From NCBI GenBank assembly GCA_004292595.1, contig RDXM01000105.1, positions 1 through 39,925 of the forward strand: DNA of 39,925 nucleotides. The letters are read 5' to 3'. Shown here in pieces: positions 31,954 through 39,925 of this stretch. A program made the translations under genes and the position numbers. Origin of the DNA: Candidatus Kapaibacterium sp. GTDB lineage: Bacteria; Bacteroidota; Ignavibacteria; Kapaibacteriales; UBA4661. The notes below the pieces were generated by a model that saw only the letters and a program-made list of their open reading frames with translations, was not told the origin of the DNA and did not search any database. Positions within the stretch are counted from its first letter, which is position 1; each line of letters begins with the position of its first letter.

Positions 31954-33564
31954 TTACTTTGCAGCACCATTGCGCTGTTTCCATTCAACAAATTCATCGA
32001 ATGTTCCTGTATAATCCAAAATTTCGCCGCCGTGCCGAATCTCAATCACGCGCGTAGCGAAGCGGCTGACAAGGTCGCGGTCGTGGCTCACAACAAGTGC
32101 CGTTCCCTGAAATTTTTCCAGTGATTCCGCCAGTGCGCTCACGGACTCCAAATCAAGGTGGTTTGTGGGTTCGTCGAGGATAAGGACGTTGTTTTGCTGC
32201 AACATGAGTTTGGCGATAATCAGTCGCGCCGATTCCCCACCCGAAAGGTTATCCGTCATTTTCAGGCGCGATTCCCCGCTAAAAAGCATTCGACCCAGCA
32301 AGCCGCTCAAAACCTCCGCGCCTTCGTCGGTGGAGAAGCTCTCAAGCCATTGGTACGCCGTTTTGCCTCGCGCAATGCCGTCTTTGTAGTCTTGTGGGAA
32401 ATAGCCGATACTCGCCTCGTGTCCGAGCGTAACCGTGCCACTATCAGGCTGAATATCTTCTGCAAGCATTCTGAGAAGCGTGGTTTTGCCCACACCGTTA
32501 TTGCCAATGACCGCAATACGCTCGCCACGCCCAACGGAAATGGAATAATCTTTGAAAACCTGTATAACTTTGCCGTCAGGCTGCGTGTAGGATTTGCTCA
32601 GTTTCGCTGCCGTTATGGTCTCGCGCCCTGATTGTTTCTTGGTGTCGAAGCGAATGTAGGGACGCTGAATGTTCGATTTTTTCAAGTCCGTTGCTTCAAG
32701 GCGTTCAATTTCCTTCTTGCGCGACTGCACTTGGCTTGCCCGCGTACCTGCGCCGAACTTGGCAACGAAGTCTTGCAACTGCGATACTTTCTTTGCTTTT
32801 TCGCGGTTTTCCGTTTCAATTTTCGAGCGGGCTTGTATTTTCATTGCCACCATGTCGTCGTAGTTGCCTGGATAGGTGATGACGGTTTCGTAGTCAATAT
32901 CGGCAATGTGCGTACAAACGGTGTTCAAGAAGTGGCGGTCGTGGGAAATCACAATCAAGGTGCCGCGATATTCCAAGAGTTTTTCTTCGAGCCACTGCAC
33001 CGAAGCCAAGTCCAAGTAGTTCGTTGGCTCATCTAGCAGCAATGCCTCTGGCGTACCGAACAAGGCTTGTGCAAGCAGAACGCGGAATTTCAAGTCCGTT
33101 GGCAGGGATTTCATAAGGTCGGTGTGTTTTTCCTGCGGAATGCCGATGCCTTCCAAAAGCTGCTCTGCTTCTTGCTCTGCTTCGTAGCCGTTTTCATCGG
33201 CAACAACGCCTTCGAGTTCCGCAAGGCGAATGCCCATTTCATTGGTGAAATCGGTTTCTGCCCAGAGTTTTTCGCGCTCTTGCATTGCTTCCCAGAGAAC
33301 GGCATTGCCCATAAGCACGGTGTCCAAGATGCGGAATTCGTTGTAGGCGAATTGGTCTTGCTTCAAGATGCCAACACGTTTGGGCAGCGATACGGTGCCG
33401 TGCGTGGATTCTTCTTCGCCTTGAACAATTTTCAAAAACGTTGATTTTCCTGCGCCGTTTGGTCCCGTCAAGCCGTAGCGATTGCCGGGCGCGAACTGCA
33501 CGGTTACATCTTCAAAGAGGAGTTTTCCGCCGAATGATTTTGTCAAGTTGGCAACAGTTATCAT
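31954..33564 (-). CDS. ABC-F family ATPase, YbiT-like
   Basis: 536 residues with two ATP-binding domains and no membrane segment, the size of E. coli YbiT (530). The first P-loop is GPNGAGKST (about 35-43), with the first domain signature poorly conserved (LPTDLKFRVLLAQAL) and LLLDEPTNYLD. A linker of Lys/Glu/Arg-rich helix follows, then the second P-loop GNNGVGKTT, NLSGGESARLI and LILDEPTNHLD. These proteins act on the ribosomal E site. The N-terminus (KLLFEDVTVQFAPGNRYGL and LKQDQFAYNEF) matches the YbiT branch rather than EttA or Uup. Confidence 0.95.
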   Translation of the reverse strand: MITVANLTKSFGGKLLFEDVTVQFAPGNRYGLTGPNGAGKSTFLKIVQGEEESTHGTVSLPKRVGILKQDQFAYNEFRILDTVLMGNAVLWEAMQEREKLWAETDFTNEMGIRLAELEGVVADENGYEAEQEAEQLLEGIGIPQEKHTDLMKSLPTDLKFRVLLAQALFGTPEALLLDEPTNYLDLASVQWLEEKLLEYRGTLIVISHDRHFLNTVCTHIADIDYETVITYPGNYDDMVAMKIQARSKIETENREKAKKVSQLQDFVAKFGAGTRASQVQSRKKEIERLEATDLKKSNIQRPYIRFDTKKQSGRETITAAKLSKSYTQPDGKVIQVFKDYSISVGRGERIAVIGNNGVGKTTLLRMLAEDIQPDSGTVTLGHEASIGYFPQDYKDGIARGKTAYQWLESFSTDEGAEVLSGLLGRMLFSGESRLKMTDNLSGGESARLIIAKLMLQQNNVLILDEPTNHLDLESVSALAESLEKFQGTALVVSHDRDLVSRFATRVIEIRHGGEILDYTGTFDEFVEWKQRNGAAK

Positions 33565-33624
33565 GCACGTTGTGATTTTGGTGAAAAAGAGAAATATATC
33601 TTGTTTGGTGTCTATTTGATAGTG

Positions 33625-33749
33625 TTAGGACTTTCGCACAATGTGCTTTTGAAGCTCACAGACAGGAATGTCTGTGCCACCAAAGCCAGTATCTATAAGT
33701 TTTGTAGTGGCACAGGCATTCTTGCCTGTGAGGTTTGCGAAAGTCCTAA
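33625..33749 (-). repeat. 125-bp element with 'ttaggactttcgca' ends, copy 1
   Basis: The ends 33625-33638 and 33736-33749 are perfect 14-bp inverted repeats. The interior has two palindromes of the acagacaggaatgtctgt family around ccaaagccagtatcta. It is the near-exact reverse complement of 35656-35779. Confidence 0.93.
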
Positions 33750-33817
33750 GTGTGTTTGAGAGTGCGAAGCGCAAAAATACGCAGAAATGCGCTTGTGTAA
33801 AAATGAAGAATCCATAA

Positions 33818-33898
33818 AAAAACAGTAACGACAAGAACGGTGTGCTACAAAGCCTGATTTCATGCGGTAGCAAGGCTGTTCTTGTCGTTGCTGTTTTT
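33818..33898 (-). terminator. Long hairpin, likely terminator of the LRR gene
   Basis: The 21-base arms 33818-33838 and 33878-33898 pair at 20 of 21 positions, with an inner agcct/aggct pair in the 39-base loop. Read on the minus strand it starts 15 bp after the LRR stop and is followed by a run of seven T. The arms are longer than in usual terminators, so it may also be a mobile element remnant. Confidence 0.65.
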
Positions 33899-33912
33899 CT
33901 CTTTCTCTGTGG

Positions 33913-35436
33913 TTATTGGTCCGAGTATTTTACTTCGGTCGTTTGTGGCAGGAGCTTCAAAAGAATGTCAATATCGGGCTTAGAGACTTTCGTATCAAGC
34001 AAATCGAGCTTGCGAAGGCGCGTCATACGAATCAGGTCGGGCAATTTAGAAAGCTCTTTATTTTTGGAAACATTAATCTCTTGCAAGTCCGTCAAGCCAG
34101 AAATGCTGGACGGAAGCGATGTGAGTTTGTTATCGCCCAAGTACAATTTTTGCAAGTTGGAGAGTTTACTTACGTCTGGCGGCAAGGCAGCAAGCTGGTT
34201 GCGCGTGAGAATAAGCGTTTGCAAATTGACAAATTTCCCAATTTCTGCCGGAACGGCTGTCAGGCGATTATTACTGAGGTTCAGATTTGTGAGCTTGGTC
34301 AAATTGCCAATTTCATTTGGTAGTGCCGTCAGTACATTACCGTTCAGCGTCAGGCTTTGCAGATTCACGAGTTTACCAATGTCTGTTGGTAATTTTGTCA
34401 GCTGATTACCCGTGAGCTGGAGCTTTTCCAAGCGTGCTAAATTGCCGATTCCTGACGGAAGCTCAGTAATTTTACAGCTTCCCAAGTTGAGAATTTGCAA
34501 TGCCGTTAGGTTGCTGATTTCGTTGGGCAGCGCAGTAATTGGATTGCCGTTCAAGTCCAGAACCGTTAAGTTTATCAGTTTGCCAATGTCGCTCGGCAAG
34601 GAAGGAAGCGCGTTTCCGAAGATACGGAGCGATTGCAGCTCGGTAAGTTTGCCAAGTTCCGCAGGAAGCTCTTCCATTTGGTTTGTACCGAGTTCCAAGC
34701 GTTTGAGCTTGACTAATTTTGCTAATTCTGGTGGCAGTTTTTTGAGCTGATTTCCTTCGAGCATCAGAGCTTGCAACGCAGACCACGAGCCGAGTTCCGC
34801 GCCGAGAATGCTAATGCGATTGCGGCTTGCGTCTAGGTATTCCAGCATGGTTGCTTGTCCAAGCTCGGTGGGCAGCGAAGAAAGCTGATTGTTGCTTACA
34901 TCGAGGTGAATAAGTTTGGTACATTTGCCAAGTTCGGTTGGAATACTCGTTAGCACATTACTTTGCAAATTCAAAAACTTAAGTTCGATAAGCGAGCCAA
35001 TATCGCTGGGCAGCGCGGGAATAGTATTCCTGCCAAGTTGAAGGATTTGCAGCTGCGTGAGCTTGGTGATATCGCGTGGGAAAGACTCAAGCAGATTTGC
35101 ATTCGCGCTCAAGAGCTGCAAATATTTGAGCTTGGCGATAGTGGGGGGAATAGCTTTGATGCGGTTTGCATCAAGTATTAACACAATCAGATTATTGAGT
35201 TTTAGAATACTTGCTGGAAATTCCTCCATCTGCAAGCCACTTAAATCCAGCTTCTGCACTTTATCTGCATTTTTTACGGCTTCATCAAGCGAGGTATAGG
35301 TCTGCAACGCGCTCATCTGCGCGGTATCAAGCAGAGTTTGCGCTTGTAAGCGTATTTGTGCTGCACTTCCAAGAAAGAGCATACCCATTAAAAATGCACA
35401 CAAGATAAAAGTATGAATATGTCGCGTAGTCCGCAT
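33913..35436 (-). CDS. Exported leucine-rich-repeat protein
   Basis: 507 residues. A signal peptide (FILCAFLMGMLFLGSAAQ, about 10-27, cleavage near 33) is followed by a short helical stretch and about 18 LRR units of 23 residues (LxxLxxLxLxxNxLxxLPxxIG), from about 60 to 480. The repeats are of the bacterial/plant-like type, nearly unbroken, and the last ends as TRLRKLDLLDTK before a short cap. There is no kinase, Roc-COR or catalytic domain. The role is probably binding of a protein outside the inner membrane. The gene lies between two copies of an inverted 125-bp repeat. Confidence 0.93.
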   Translation of the reverse strand: MRTTRHIHTFILCAFLMGMLFLGSAAQIRLQAQTLLDTAQMSALQTYTSLDEAVKNADKVQKLDLSGLQMEEFPASILKLNNLIVLILDANRIKAIPPTIAKLKYLQLLSANANLLESFPRDITKLTQLQILQLGRNTIPALPSDIGSLIELKFLNLQSNVLTSIPTELGKCTKLIHLDVSNNQLSSLPTELGQATMLEYLDASRNRISILGAELGSWSALQALMLEGNQLKKLPPELAKLVKLKRLELGTNQMEELPAELGKLTELQSLRIFGNALPSLPSDIGKLINLTVLDLNGNPITALPNEISNLTALQILNLGSCKITELPSGIGNLARLEKLQLTGNQLTKLPTDIGKLVNLQSLTLNGNVLTALPNEIGNLTKLTNLNLSNNRLTAVPAEIGKFVNLQTLILTRNQLAALPPDVSKLSNLQKLYLGDNKLTSLPSSISGLTDLQEINVSKNKELSKLPDLIRMTRLRKLDLLDTKVSKPDIDILLKLLPQTTEVKYSDQ

Positions 35437-35802
35437 ATGTGTCTGTAAGGTCAGTAAAATCCGAAAAGTTTGAGGTTATTGTAGAGAAAAAATTGCCCGC
35501 AAGAGCGCGTTATTACGCCGTTCCAGAGCAAATAAACTACTACCTAGTGCAGCATAAACACGTAAAGATAGCAAAATGCTGGAAAATCTGAGAGAGTTTT
35601 TCGTAAAATTTTCACAAGCGATGGTTCTTCTTCACGCCTTGTGAAAAGTATAAAGTTAGGACTTTCGCAAACCTCACAGGCAAGAATGCCTGTGCCACGA
35701 CAAAACTGATAGATACTGGCTTTGGTGGCACAGACATTCCTGTCTGTGAGCCTCAAAAGCACATTTTGCGAAAGTCCTATACATCATTACATCATTACAT
35801 CA
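35437..35802. other. 366-bp intergenic stretch upstream of the LRR gene
   Basis: It holds a short inverted repeat (ttttcacaag at 35609-35618 and cttgtgaaaa at 35638-35647) and the 124-bp element at 35656-35779. No gene is supported. The LRR promoter should be in 35437-35600, but no clear motif is seen. Confidence 0.65.
35656..35779 (+). repeat. 124-bp element with 'ttaggactttcgca' ends, copy 2
   Basis: It is inverted relative to 33625-33749, with the same ends (ttaggactttcgca at 35656-35669, tgcgaaagtccta at 35767-35779) and the same paired inner palindromes. The pair places the LRR gene in a segment of about 2.15 kb between inverted repeats. Confidence 0.93.
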
Positions 35803-37575
35803 TCACATCTCAGAATCCTCGCCAATGCTTCCCAGCAAGCCTTCTGGGACGTGCGGGCGCACCATGACTACTTCCTCGCGCTCCATCACCACCGCCCCAA
35901 CAGCAGCACCTTTCGGCTTGCGAACATACTTTTTCTGTGTGTAGGCAACGGGCGCAAGTTTTGCATTGCGAGCTTTGGAAAAATATGCAGCAATGGCGGC
36001 GGCTTGTTCCAGCACGATTTTGGGCAGCTTTTGCTTCTGGCTGTTGCCGTTTATCCGCAAAACAGCGTGTGAGCCGGGAACGCCTCGCGCATGAAACCAG
36101 TAATCCTGAGGCTTTGCAAAGCGCACCGTGAGTTCATCATTATCGGAGGCTGTTTTTCCGACGTAGAGCGTGTGCGATTCATCAAGAGGAAACTCACGGA
36201 AGCGCGTTGTTTTCTGGTGCGAAGGTGTGTTTGGACTATTTTTTTGTCCGTTTTTTTGTACGTCGCTCATAATACGTTCGCAGTCCTGCTCGGTTGTGGC
36301 ATGGGAAAGTTGCTGATATAATTGCTCTAAACGTTTGATTTCGCTAGCATACCAACCCTCTCGCTGTGTGCGGCGTTTGCGGGAATCCTTCGCGCGAGCG
36401 GCTTTAGCAAAAAAGTCTTCGGCGTTCTCGCGGAGGCTTAGTGCGGCTTGCAGGGGAATATGGACTATTTCACCATCCCAATTCGGCACATCCAGTGCAG
36501 ACACGCCTTTGTGGTTGATATTTGCTTGCGAAAGCAGCAGTTCCGCCCAAAGTTGCCGTTCCATTGCTCGTGCGCCGCCGTCGGTGTCGTGCTTGATGTG
36601 CGCGTGGGCGCGTTCTGCTTTCTCTTTCAAAAAACGAACACGCTCCTCGGTTGCGGCATACATCTCATGGAATCGCGCTTCGCGGGCATTCATCCGAATA
36701 CATTCCTGAATTGCCTCGCTTACGGACGTAAACCGCGCTTCTACCCGACATTGCGTGAGATGAAGCACCGATACAAAAGGTTTATTCGGGCGCGAAGCCT
36801 TGCTGGGAGTGATTTCTTTGCGAAGAATTGCATACTCGGAGGCAGACAAACACTCGTTGCGCACATCTTCTGCCACAAGAGAAATATCCTCAATCGCATC
36901 CTGAATATCGCTTGCGCCGAGCATTTCTGCGCCCGCCACACCAAGTCGCGCCAGCACTTCTTCGGCGTATAGTTTGCCTAATCCATACTCTGCTTGCGCC
37001 AATGCCGCATGAATACTGGTCTCTGGAGCAAAAAGAGCAAGCTGACGTAGCGGACTTGTGCGCACCTGAAAGGGTGTATCGGCAAGGGCAGATGAGGCTC
37101 GAAAGCTCGTAATAATGCGCTGTTCAGGCTGTTTGTCTGTTTTTTTATCTATTGATAATGTTGCAGCTGAATCGTGCTTGAAAAGATGAGTACAAATTGC
37201 ATTTGCTGAAGAATGTTCTTCGAGCGCGTTCCAGCCCGCAAAGACGATACAATGCAGGGTATAGGGCGGCAAATGCAGCAGCATAATTCGCTCATGCGCA
37301 AGCATTTCTGCGCTCTCTAGGGTGCGTCCAATAAGTTCGGGGAAGCAATTCAGCGTGTTTTTGCGGGCGCGGGAGAAATTGTCTTTGCAGAAAACAGCAC
37401 CGTTACGGCTATCGAAATGGCATTCTACGACGCATGATTGCTTGCGTTGCGCTTGCTCAAAGACTAAATGCAGCGTGTTTTTTTCTTGTGTAAAACATTC
37501 CGTGAGAAATGCACCCCCAGCACGAGCCGTAATTTCACGGGCAATATGATGCAGAGTGTAGTAGTGAAGCTGCAT
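35803..37575 (-). CDS. rqcH: NFACT protein, RqcH/Rqc2 homologue
   Basis: 590 residues, normal length. The N-terminal NFACT-N domain starts MQLHYYTLHHIAREI; a helix-hairpin-helix and coiled-coil middle (about 200-440, including EARFHEMYAATEERVRFLKE in pieces) and an NFACT-R domain follow. The last contains LYVGKTASDNDELT and DYWFHARGVPGSH (about 491-503), the strongest family signature. In other bacteria RqcH binds stalled 50S subunits with peptidyl-tRNA and adds C-terminal alanine tails. The old name, fibronectin-binding protein, refers to the same family. It stands alone with 125 bp to the next gene. Confidence 0.95.
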   Translation of the reverse strand: MQLHYYTLHHIAREITARAGGAFLTECFTQEKNTLHLVFEQAQRKQSCVVECHFDSRNGAVFCKDNFSRARKNTLNCFPELIGRTLESAEMLAHERIMLLHLPPYTLHCIVFAGWNALEEHSSANAICTHLFKHDSAATLSIDKKTDKQPEQRIITSFRASSALADTPFQVRTSPLRQLALFAPETSIHAALAQAEYGLGKLYAEEVLARLGVAGAEMLGASDIQDAIEDISLVAEDVRNECLSASEYAILRKEITPSKASRPNKPFVSVLHLTQCRVEARFTSVSEAIQECIRMNAREARFHEMYAATEERVRFLKEKAERAHAHIKHDTDGGARAMERQLWAELLLSQANINHKGVSALDVPNWDGEIVHIPLQAALSLRENAEDFFAKAARAKDSRKRRTQREGWYASEIKRLEQLYQQLSHATTEQDCERIMSDVQKNGQKNSPNTPSHQKTTRFREFPLDESHTLYVGKTASDNDELTVRFAKPQDYWFHARGVPGSHAVLRINGNSQKQKLPKIVLEQAAAIAAYFSKARNAKLAPVAYTQKKYVRKPKGAAVGAVVMEREEVVMVRPHVPEGLLGSIGEDSEM

Positions 37576-37622
37576 AGCGAAGGTTTTTGCTCAGTAGTTA
37601 CGATAAAATATTTGGTGATACA

Positions 37623-37690
37623 GCAAGGTCGTGAAGCGAAGTACGGAATGATTGTGGCTGCATCCAAACTCTCTGTCTCCACGACCTTGC
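37623..37690. repeat. Inverted repeat between the kinase and NFACT genes
   Basis: The arms gcaaggtcgtg (37623-37633) and cacgaccttgc (37680-37690) are perfect over 11 bp with a 46-base loop. No T-tract follows on the minus strand, so a classic terminator is not supported. It may be a weak attenuator or an element remnant. Confidence 0.5.
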
Positions 37691-37700
37691 AAGCAATCAC

Positions 37701-38690
37701 CTACGATACAACCTCACGCTTTGCCGCATCAATATCGCTCTGTGCCAAGCGTGCGCCAAGCTGAGAAATCACCCGCGAAGCTGCCACTGCGCCTAAGCGT
37801 CCTGCGGCTTCGGGGCTGTGTCCGTGCGTGAGACCGTAGAGAACGCCCGCCGCGTACATATCGCCCGCGCCAGTGGTGTCAATCGGATTCGCCGATGCTG
37901 GCGGAATGCTGTATGCCGCGCCGTCCCAATACAAGCGCGAACCCTGTGCGCCCAGCGTTAATGTGACGTGGCGAGCTTCTTTACGCAAGGCTTCAAATGC
38001 TTCTTCGGCATTATCAATGCCTGTAAATGCTTCAGCTTCGGCTTGATTGCAAAAAATGAGATCGCTTTGCAAAATGGATTTGCGCAAGTGCGAACCAAAA
38101 ACATTCACAACAAACGAATCGGAAAAGCTCATGGCTACGCGGGTGTCGTGCTTTTTTGCATAAAATAATGCTTCCTCAATCGCTGCCACACCGGCTTCTT
38201 CGGTGAACTTAAATCCTTCAAAATATATCCACTCTGAGCGCTTAATTCCTTCTTCAGCAACGTGTTCTTTGTTGTAAAAGGCATTGGAAGCCAACGCGGT
38301 ATTCATTGTGCGCTCGCTGTCGGGCGTAATGACAATCAGCGACGTGCCAGTAGAATGATTGTCCAGCACGGGCGCGTGGAGTTCGATGCCTAATTCTTTG
38401 AATTCATTTGCGTAAAATTCCCCCATTGCATCCTTGCCCAGCATTGAGCCAAAGCCCGCCCGCCCGCCGAGCTGCGCGAAACCGATGATGGTATTTGCTG
38501 CCGAGCCACCGCTACACCAATTCGGTTCGTAGTGCGAGAAACGGCGTAAAAGCTCAATTTGGCGATGCTCGTCTACCAAATTCATCGTGCCTTTGGTGAG
38601 TTCAAGCGGCGTAAATTCATGCTCTTGGATTTGTAATTGAATATCCACGATTGCTGCGCCAATGCCGAATAAATGAAGGTTTTTGCTCAT
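37701..38690 (-). CDS. PfkB-family carbohydrate/adenosine kinase
   Basis: 329 residues with the ribokinase fold. The N-terminal part contains SGGSAANTIIGFAQLGG (the first PfkB signature) and GKDAMGEFY; the C-terminal part has DTTGAGDMYAAGVLYGL with the catalytic Asp277 in GAGD (274-277). The N-terminus (FGIGAAIVDIQLQI) and the AANT segment resemble the bacterial adenosine kinase group, so an adenosine or related nucleoside is a likely substrate, phosphorylated by ATP. The exact substrate is an inference. Confidence 0.93.
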   Translation of the reverse strand: MSKNLHLFGIGAAIVDIQLQIQEHEFTPLELTKGTMNLVDEHRQIELLRRFSHYEPNWCSGGSAANTIIGFAQLGGRAGFGSMLGKDAMGEFYANEFKELGIELHAPVLDNHSTGTSLIVITPDSERTMNTALASNAFYNKEHVAEEGIKRSEWIYFEGFKFTEEAGVAAIEEALFYAKKHDTRVAMSFSDSFVVNVFGSHLRKSILQSDLIFCNQAEAEAFTGIDNAEEAFEALRKEARHVTLTLGAQGSRLYWDGAAYSIPPASANPIDTTGAGDMYAAGVLYGLTHGHSPEAAGRLGAVAASRVISQLGARLAQSDIDAAKREVVS

Positions 38691-39037
38691 GGTCGAAGGG
38701 AAAGAAAGTGAGAGAAAATCAAGAGTGAAAAGGAATCAAGGAAGGCTCAAATATTTAGTGGCACAGACATTCTTGTCTGTGAGTTTTTGTGCGGGTTTCA
38801 AGCGATAAACACAGACAAGAATGTCTGTGCCACTATTGACGTTTACCATGTTTTTTTCATTCCTTATGATGTGCTGCGGCGCGTACGCTACATTTCCGAA
38901 GCGCAAATTTACGCAAGTCTGGGAAATACACGAGCGAATTTTACGTTGGGCAAAGATTGCAGTAAGTTTTGTATTTTTACGCAAACGCTTTCACAACCAT
39001 ACAACAATCATCCACAACAATCATCATTGTAATCGCT
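38691..39037. other. 347-bp divergent intergenic region with a perfect inverted repeat
   Basis: It lies between the kinase (minus) and the Yip1-like gene (plus). It holds the inverted repeat 38757-38834; the rest carries no gene I can support. A frame that runs through the area and joins the Yip1-like gene upstream of its ATG is not counted. Confidence 0.65.
38757..38834. repeat. 78-bp element with 25-bp perfect inverted arms
   Basis: The arms 38757-38781 and 38810-38834 are perfect inverted repeats, and each arm is itself a near-palindrome (cacagaca, 4 bases, tgtctgtg). It belongs to the same family as the interiors of 21816-21963, 33625-33749 and 35656-35779, but here without outer ends. 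Confidence 0.93.
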
Positions 39038-39811
39038 ATGAACGACATGGAACATTCTTCTCCCGAAGCAGAATCCTCTGCAAACGAGCAAATAAGCTGG
39101 CTTCAAGGCTTTGCGGATATTATCACACAGCCCGAAGAACTTGCCACGCGCCTTGTTCATTATCCTGGACGCATTATCGCTTTTGCCTCGTTGTTACTCA
39201 CGTTTATCAGTGTTGGTGCGTCGTATTTGTATTCCGTCAATGATGGTATTAGCGGGCAGATGTACAAGATGCAAGCGCAAACTGTTGAACGAATTATGCG
39301 AAAACAAGGCGTGGCAGAAGGGCAGATTGAACAAGAATTGGACAAAGTGCGCGAGCGCTTAGAGTTTTCTTTTGTGCGCACGCTTGGCATTTCTATTATT
39401 TTTGTGATGATTAGTATGTTTCTTTTTGGTCTGCTGTTTTGGATGTTGCAACGCCTTTTCAACAGCGAATCGCCTCCAGTTCTGGCAATTATCGGTCTTG
39501 CCAATTATGGAGCGAGTATAGCTGCTATCGGTATTCTGGTTGGGTGTATGATTCAATTTGCAGGAAATTCCATGTTTCTGTCACTTTCGCCCGCCGCGTT
39601 TATGGATTTGAGCGAAAACCCAGCTATGCTACAATTCTACGGGCGCATTAATCCATTTACCATTTGGGAATATCTCGTTGTCGGCATAGTAACGGCACGC
39701 CACGTGGGAATGTCGCGCGCACAAGGTATTGGTATTGGTGCGACGGCACTCGTGATTGTTCTCATGTTTACAGGCGCGTTTGCTTGGGCAAGCAGCGCAC
39801 TGGTGGGATAG
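39038..39811 (+). CDS. Yip1-family membrane protein
   Basis: 257 residues from ATG 39038 (MNDMEHSSPEAES). About five transmembrane helices are seen: near 40-60 (IIAFASLLLTFISVGASYLY), after the coiled charged segment (about 115-145, TLGISIIFVMISMFLFGLLF), and three in the C-terminal half (LAIIGLANYGASIAAIGILV, EYLVVGIVTARHVG region, ATALVIVLMFTGAFAWASSA). The C-terminal helices with NPFTIWEYLVVGI are typical of the Yip1/YIF1 domain. The cellular role of bacterial members is not known. The upstream frame extension is rejected as it overlaps low-complexity A/C-rich sequence. Confidence 0.85.
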   Translation: MNDMEHSSPEAESSANEQISWLQGFADIITQPEELATRLVHYPGRIIAFASLLLTFISVGASYLYSVNDGISGQMYKMQAQTVERIMRKQGVAEGQIEQELDKVRERLEFSFVRTLGISIIFVMISMFLFGLLFWMLQRLFNSESPPVLAIIGLANYGASIAAIGILVGCMIQFAGNSMFLSLSPAAFMDLSENPAMLQFYGRINPFTIWEYLVVGIVTARHVGMSRAQGIGIGATALVIVLMFTGAFAWASSALVG

Positions 39812-39832
39812 AAGCAGAGAAGGTGGAACAAT

Positions 39833-39923
39833 AGAGTTTATCTCGAATAAGGTTTTTAGGGTTTTGGAGCAAGGCAGCATGCTGCCTTGTTTCGTAAAAA
39901 AGTCTATTCGGAATAAAGTCTAA
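39833..39923 (+). repeat. 91-bp palindromic repeat, copy 2
   Basis: Same orientation as 24139-24229, with one mismatch. It begins 21 bp after the stop of the Yip1-like gene, so it may serve as its transcript end. It reaches the window edge, so longer shared sequence beyond cannot be excluded. Confidence 0.92.
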
Positions 39924-39925
39924 TG

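Larger units (their letters stand above)
33565..33912. other. 348-bp intergenic stretch: palindromic element and long hairpin
   Basis: It contains the 125-bp element at 33625-33749 and the long hairpin at 33818-33898. No gene is supported. The promoter of the ABC-F gene should lie near 33565-33620, but no clear motif is seen. Confidence 0.7.

Noticed and set aside
31234-33564. ABC-F ATPase and CcmB as one transporter
   Set aside because: The ATPase is a YbiT-type ABC-F protein with a linker between two domains and no membrane partner; CcmB requires CcmA, which is not here.
35803-37575. Adhesin function for the NFACT gene
   Set aside because: The fibronectin-binding name is historical; no signal peptide is present and the NFACT-R motif supports ribosome quality control.
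1-39925. tRNA or rRNA genes
   Set aside because: I looked for T-loop and CCA-end patterns and for conserved rRNA segments by eye and found none; a covariance-model scan would be decisive.

Overview
The window is a bacterial chromosome segment of about 48-50% GC with weak Shine-Dalgarno signals. A lone CcmB, a YbiT-like ABC-F protein, NFACT/RqcH, BatA, RlpA and many short palindromic intergenic elements fit the Bacteroidota-Chlorobiota side of the FCB group (Kapabacteria- or Ignavibacteria-like). This placement is an inference from gene style; no rRNA or tRNA is present to fix it.

Layout. (1) 1-8957 is a restriction-modification (R-M) island built around the essential gene thrS. A fragment of an HsdS-like target-recognition domain runs into a 65-bp copy of the thrS 5' end. 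Then come a PD-(D/E)xK nuclease and a circularly permuted C5 methyltransferase, and then intact thrS, which carries the second copy of the 65 bp. Downstream, almost without gaps, follow a C5 methyltransferase, a NotI-like nuclease, another C5 methyltransferase and a DPPY amino-methyltransferase. (2) 9095-23132 is mostly housekeeping or accessory: a secreted double amidohydrolase, a small conserved protein, a PEP-carboxykinase-like protein with long disordered tails and an RGG-type C-terminus, a HicBA toxin-antitoxin pair, a DUF404/407 ATP-grasp-like protein, a PASTA membrane protein, a triple-receiver protein with a degenerate cyclase domain, BatA and a PhnE-like permease. (3) 23313-29498 has an outer-membrane protein, an MmeI-like type IIL R-M enzyme, an orphan MNT nucleotidyltransferase, an IS5-family element with a broken transposase, and the C-terminal remnant of another R-M enzyme directly abutting the IS. 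(4) 29547-39811 holds RlpA, CheW, CcmB, a YbiT-like ABC-F ATPase, a long LRR protein bracketed by inverted 125-bp repeats, RqcH/NFACT, a PfkB-family (adenosine-type) kinase and a Yip1-like membrane protein.

How it fits together. At least four distinct R-M systems or remnants occur in 30 kb. One appears to have entered next to or into thrS with a target duplication that leaves thrS intact. Small palindromic elements of at least six families fill the intergenic spaces; one supplies the cheW stop codon and another pair brackets the LRR gene. The most unusual single genes are the permuted methyltransferase at 1649-2794 and the PEPCK-like protein with altered active-site positions at 13125-15881.
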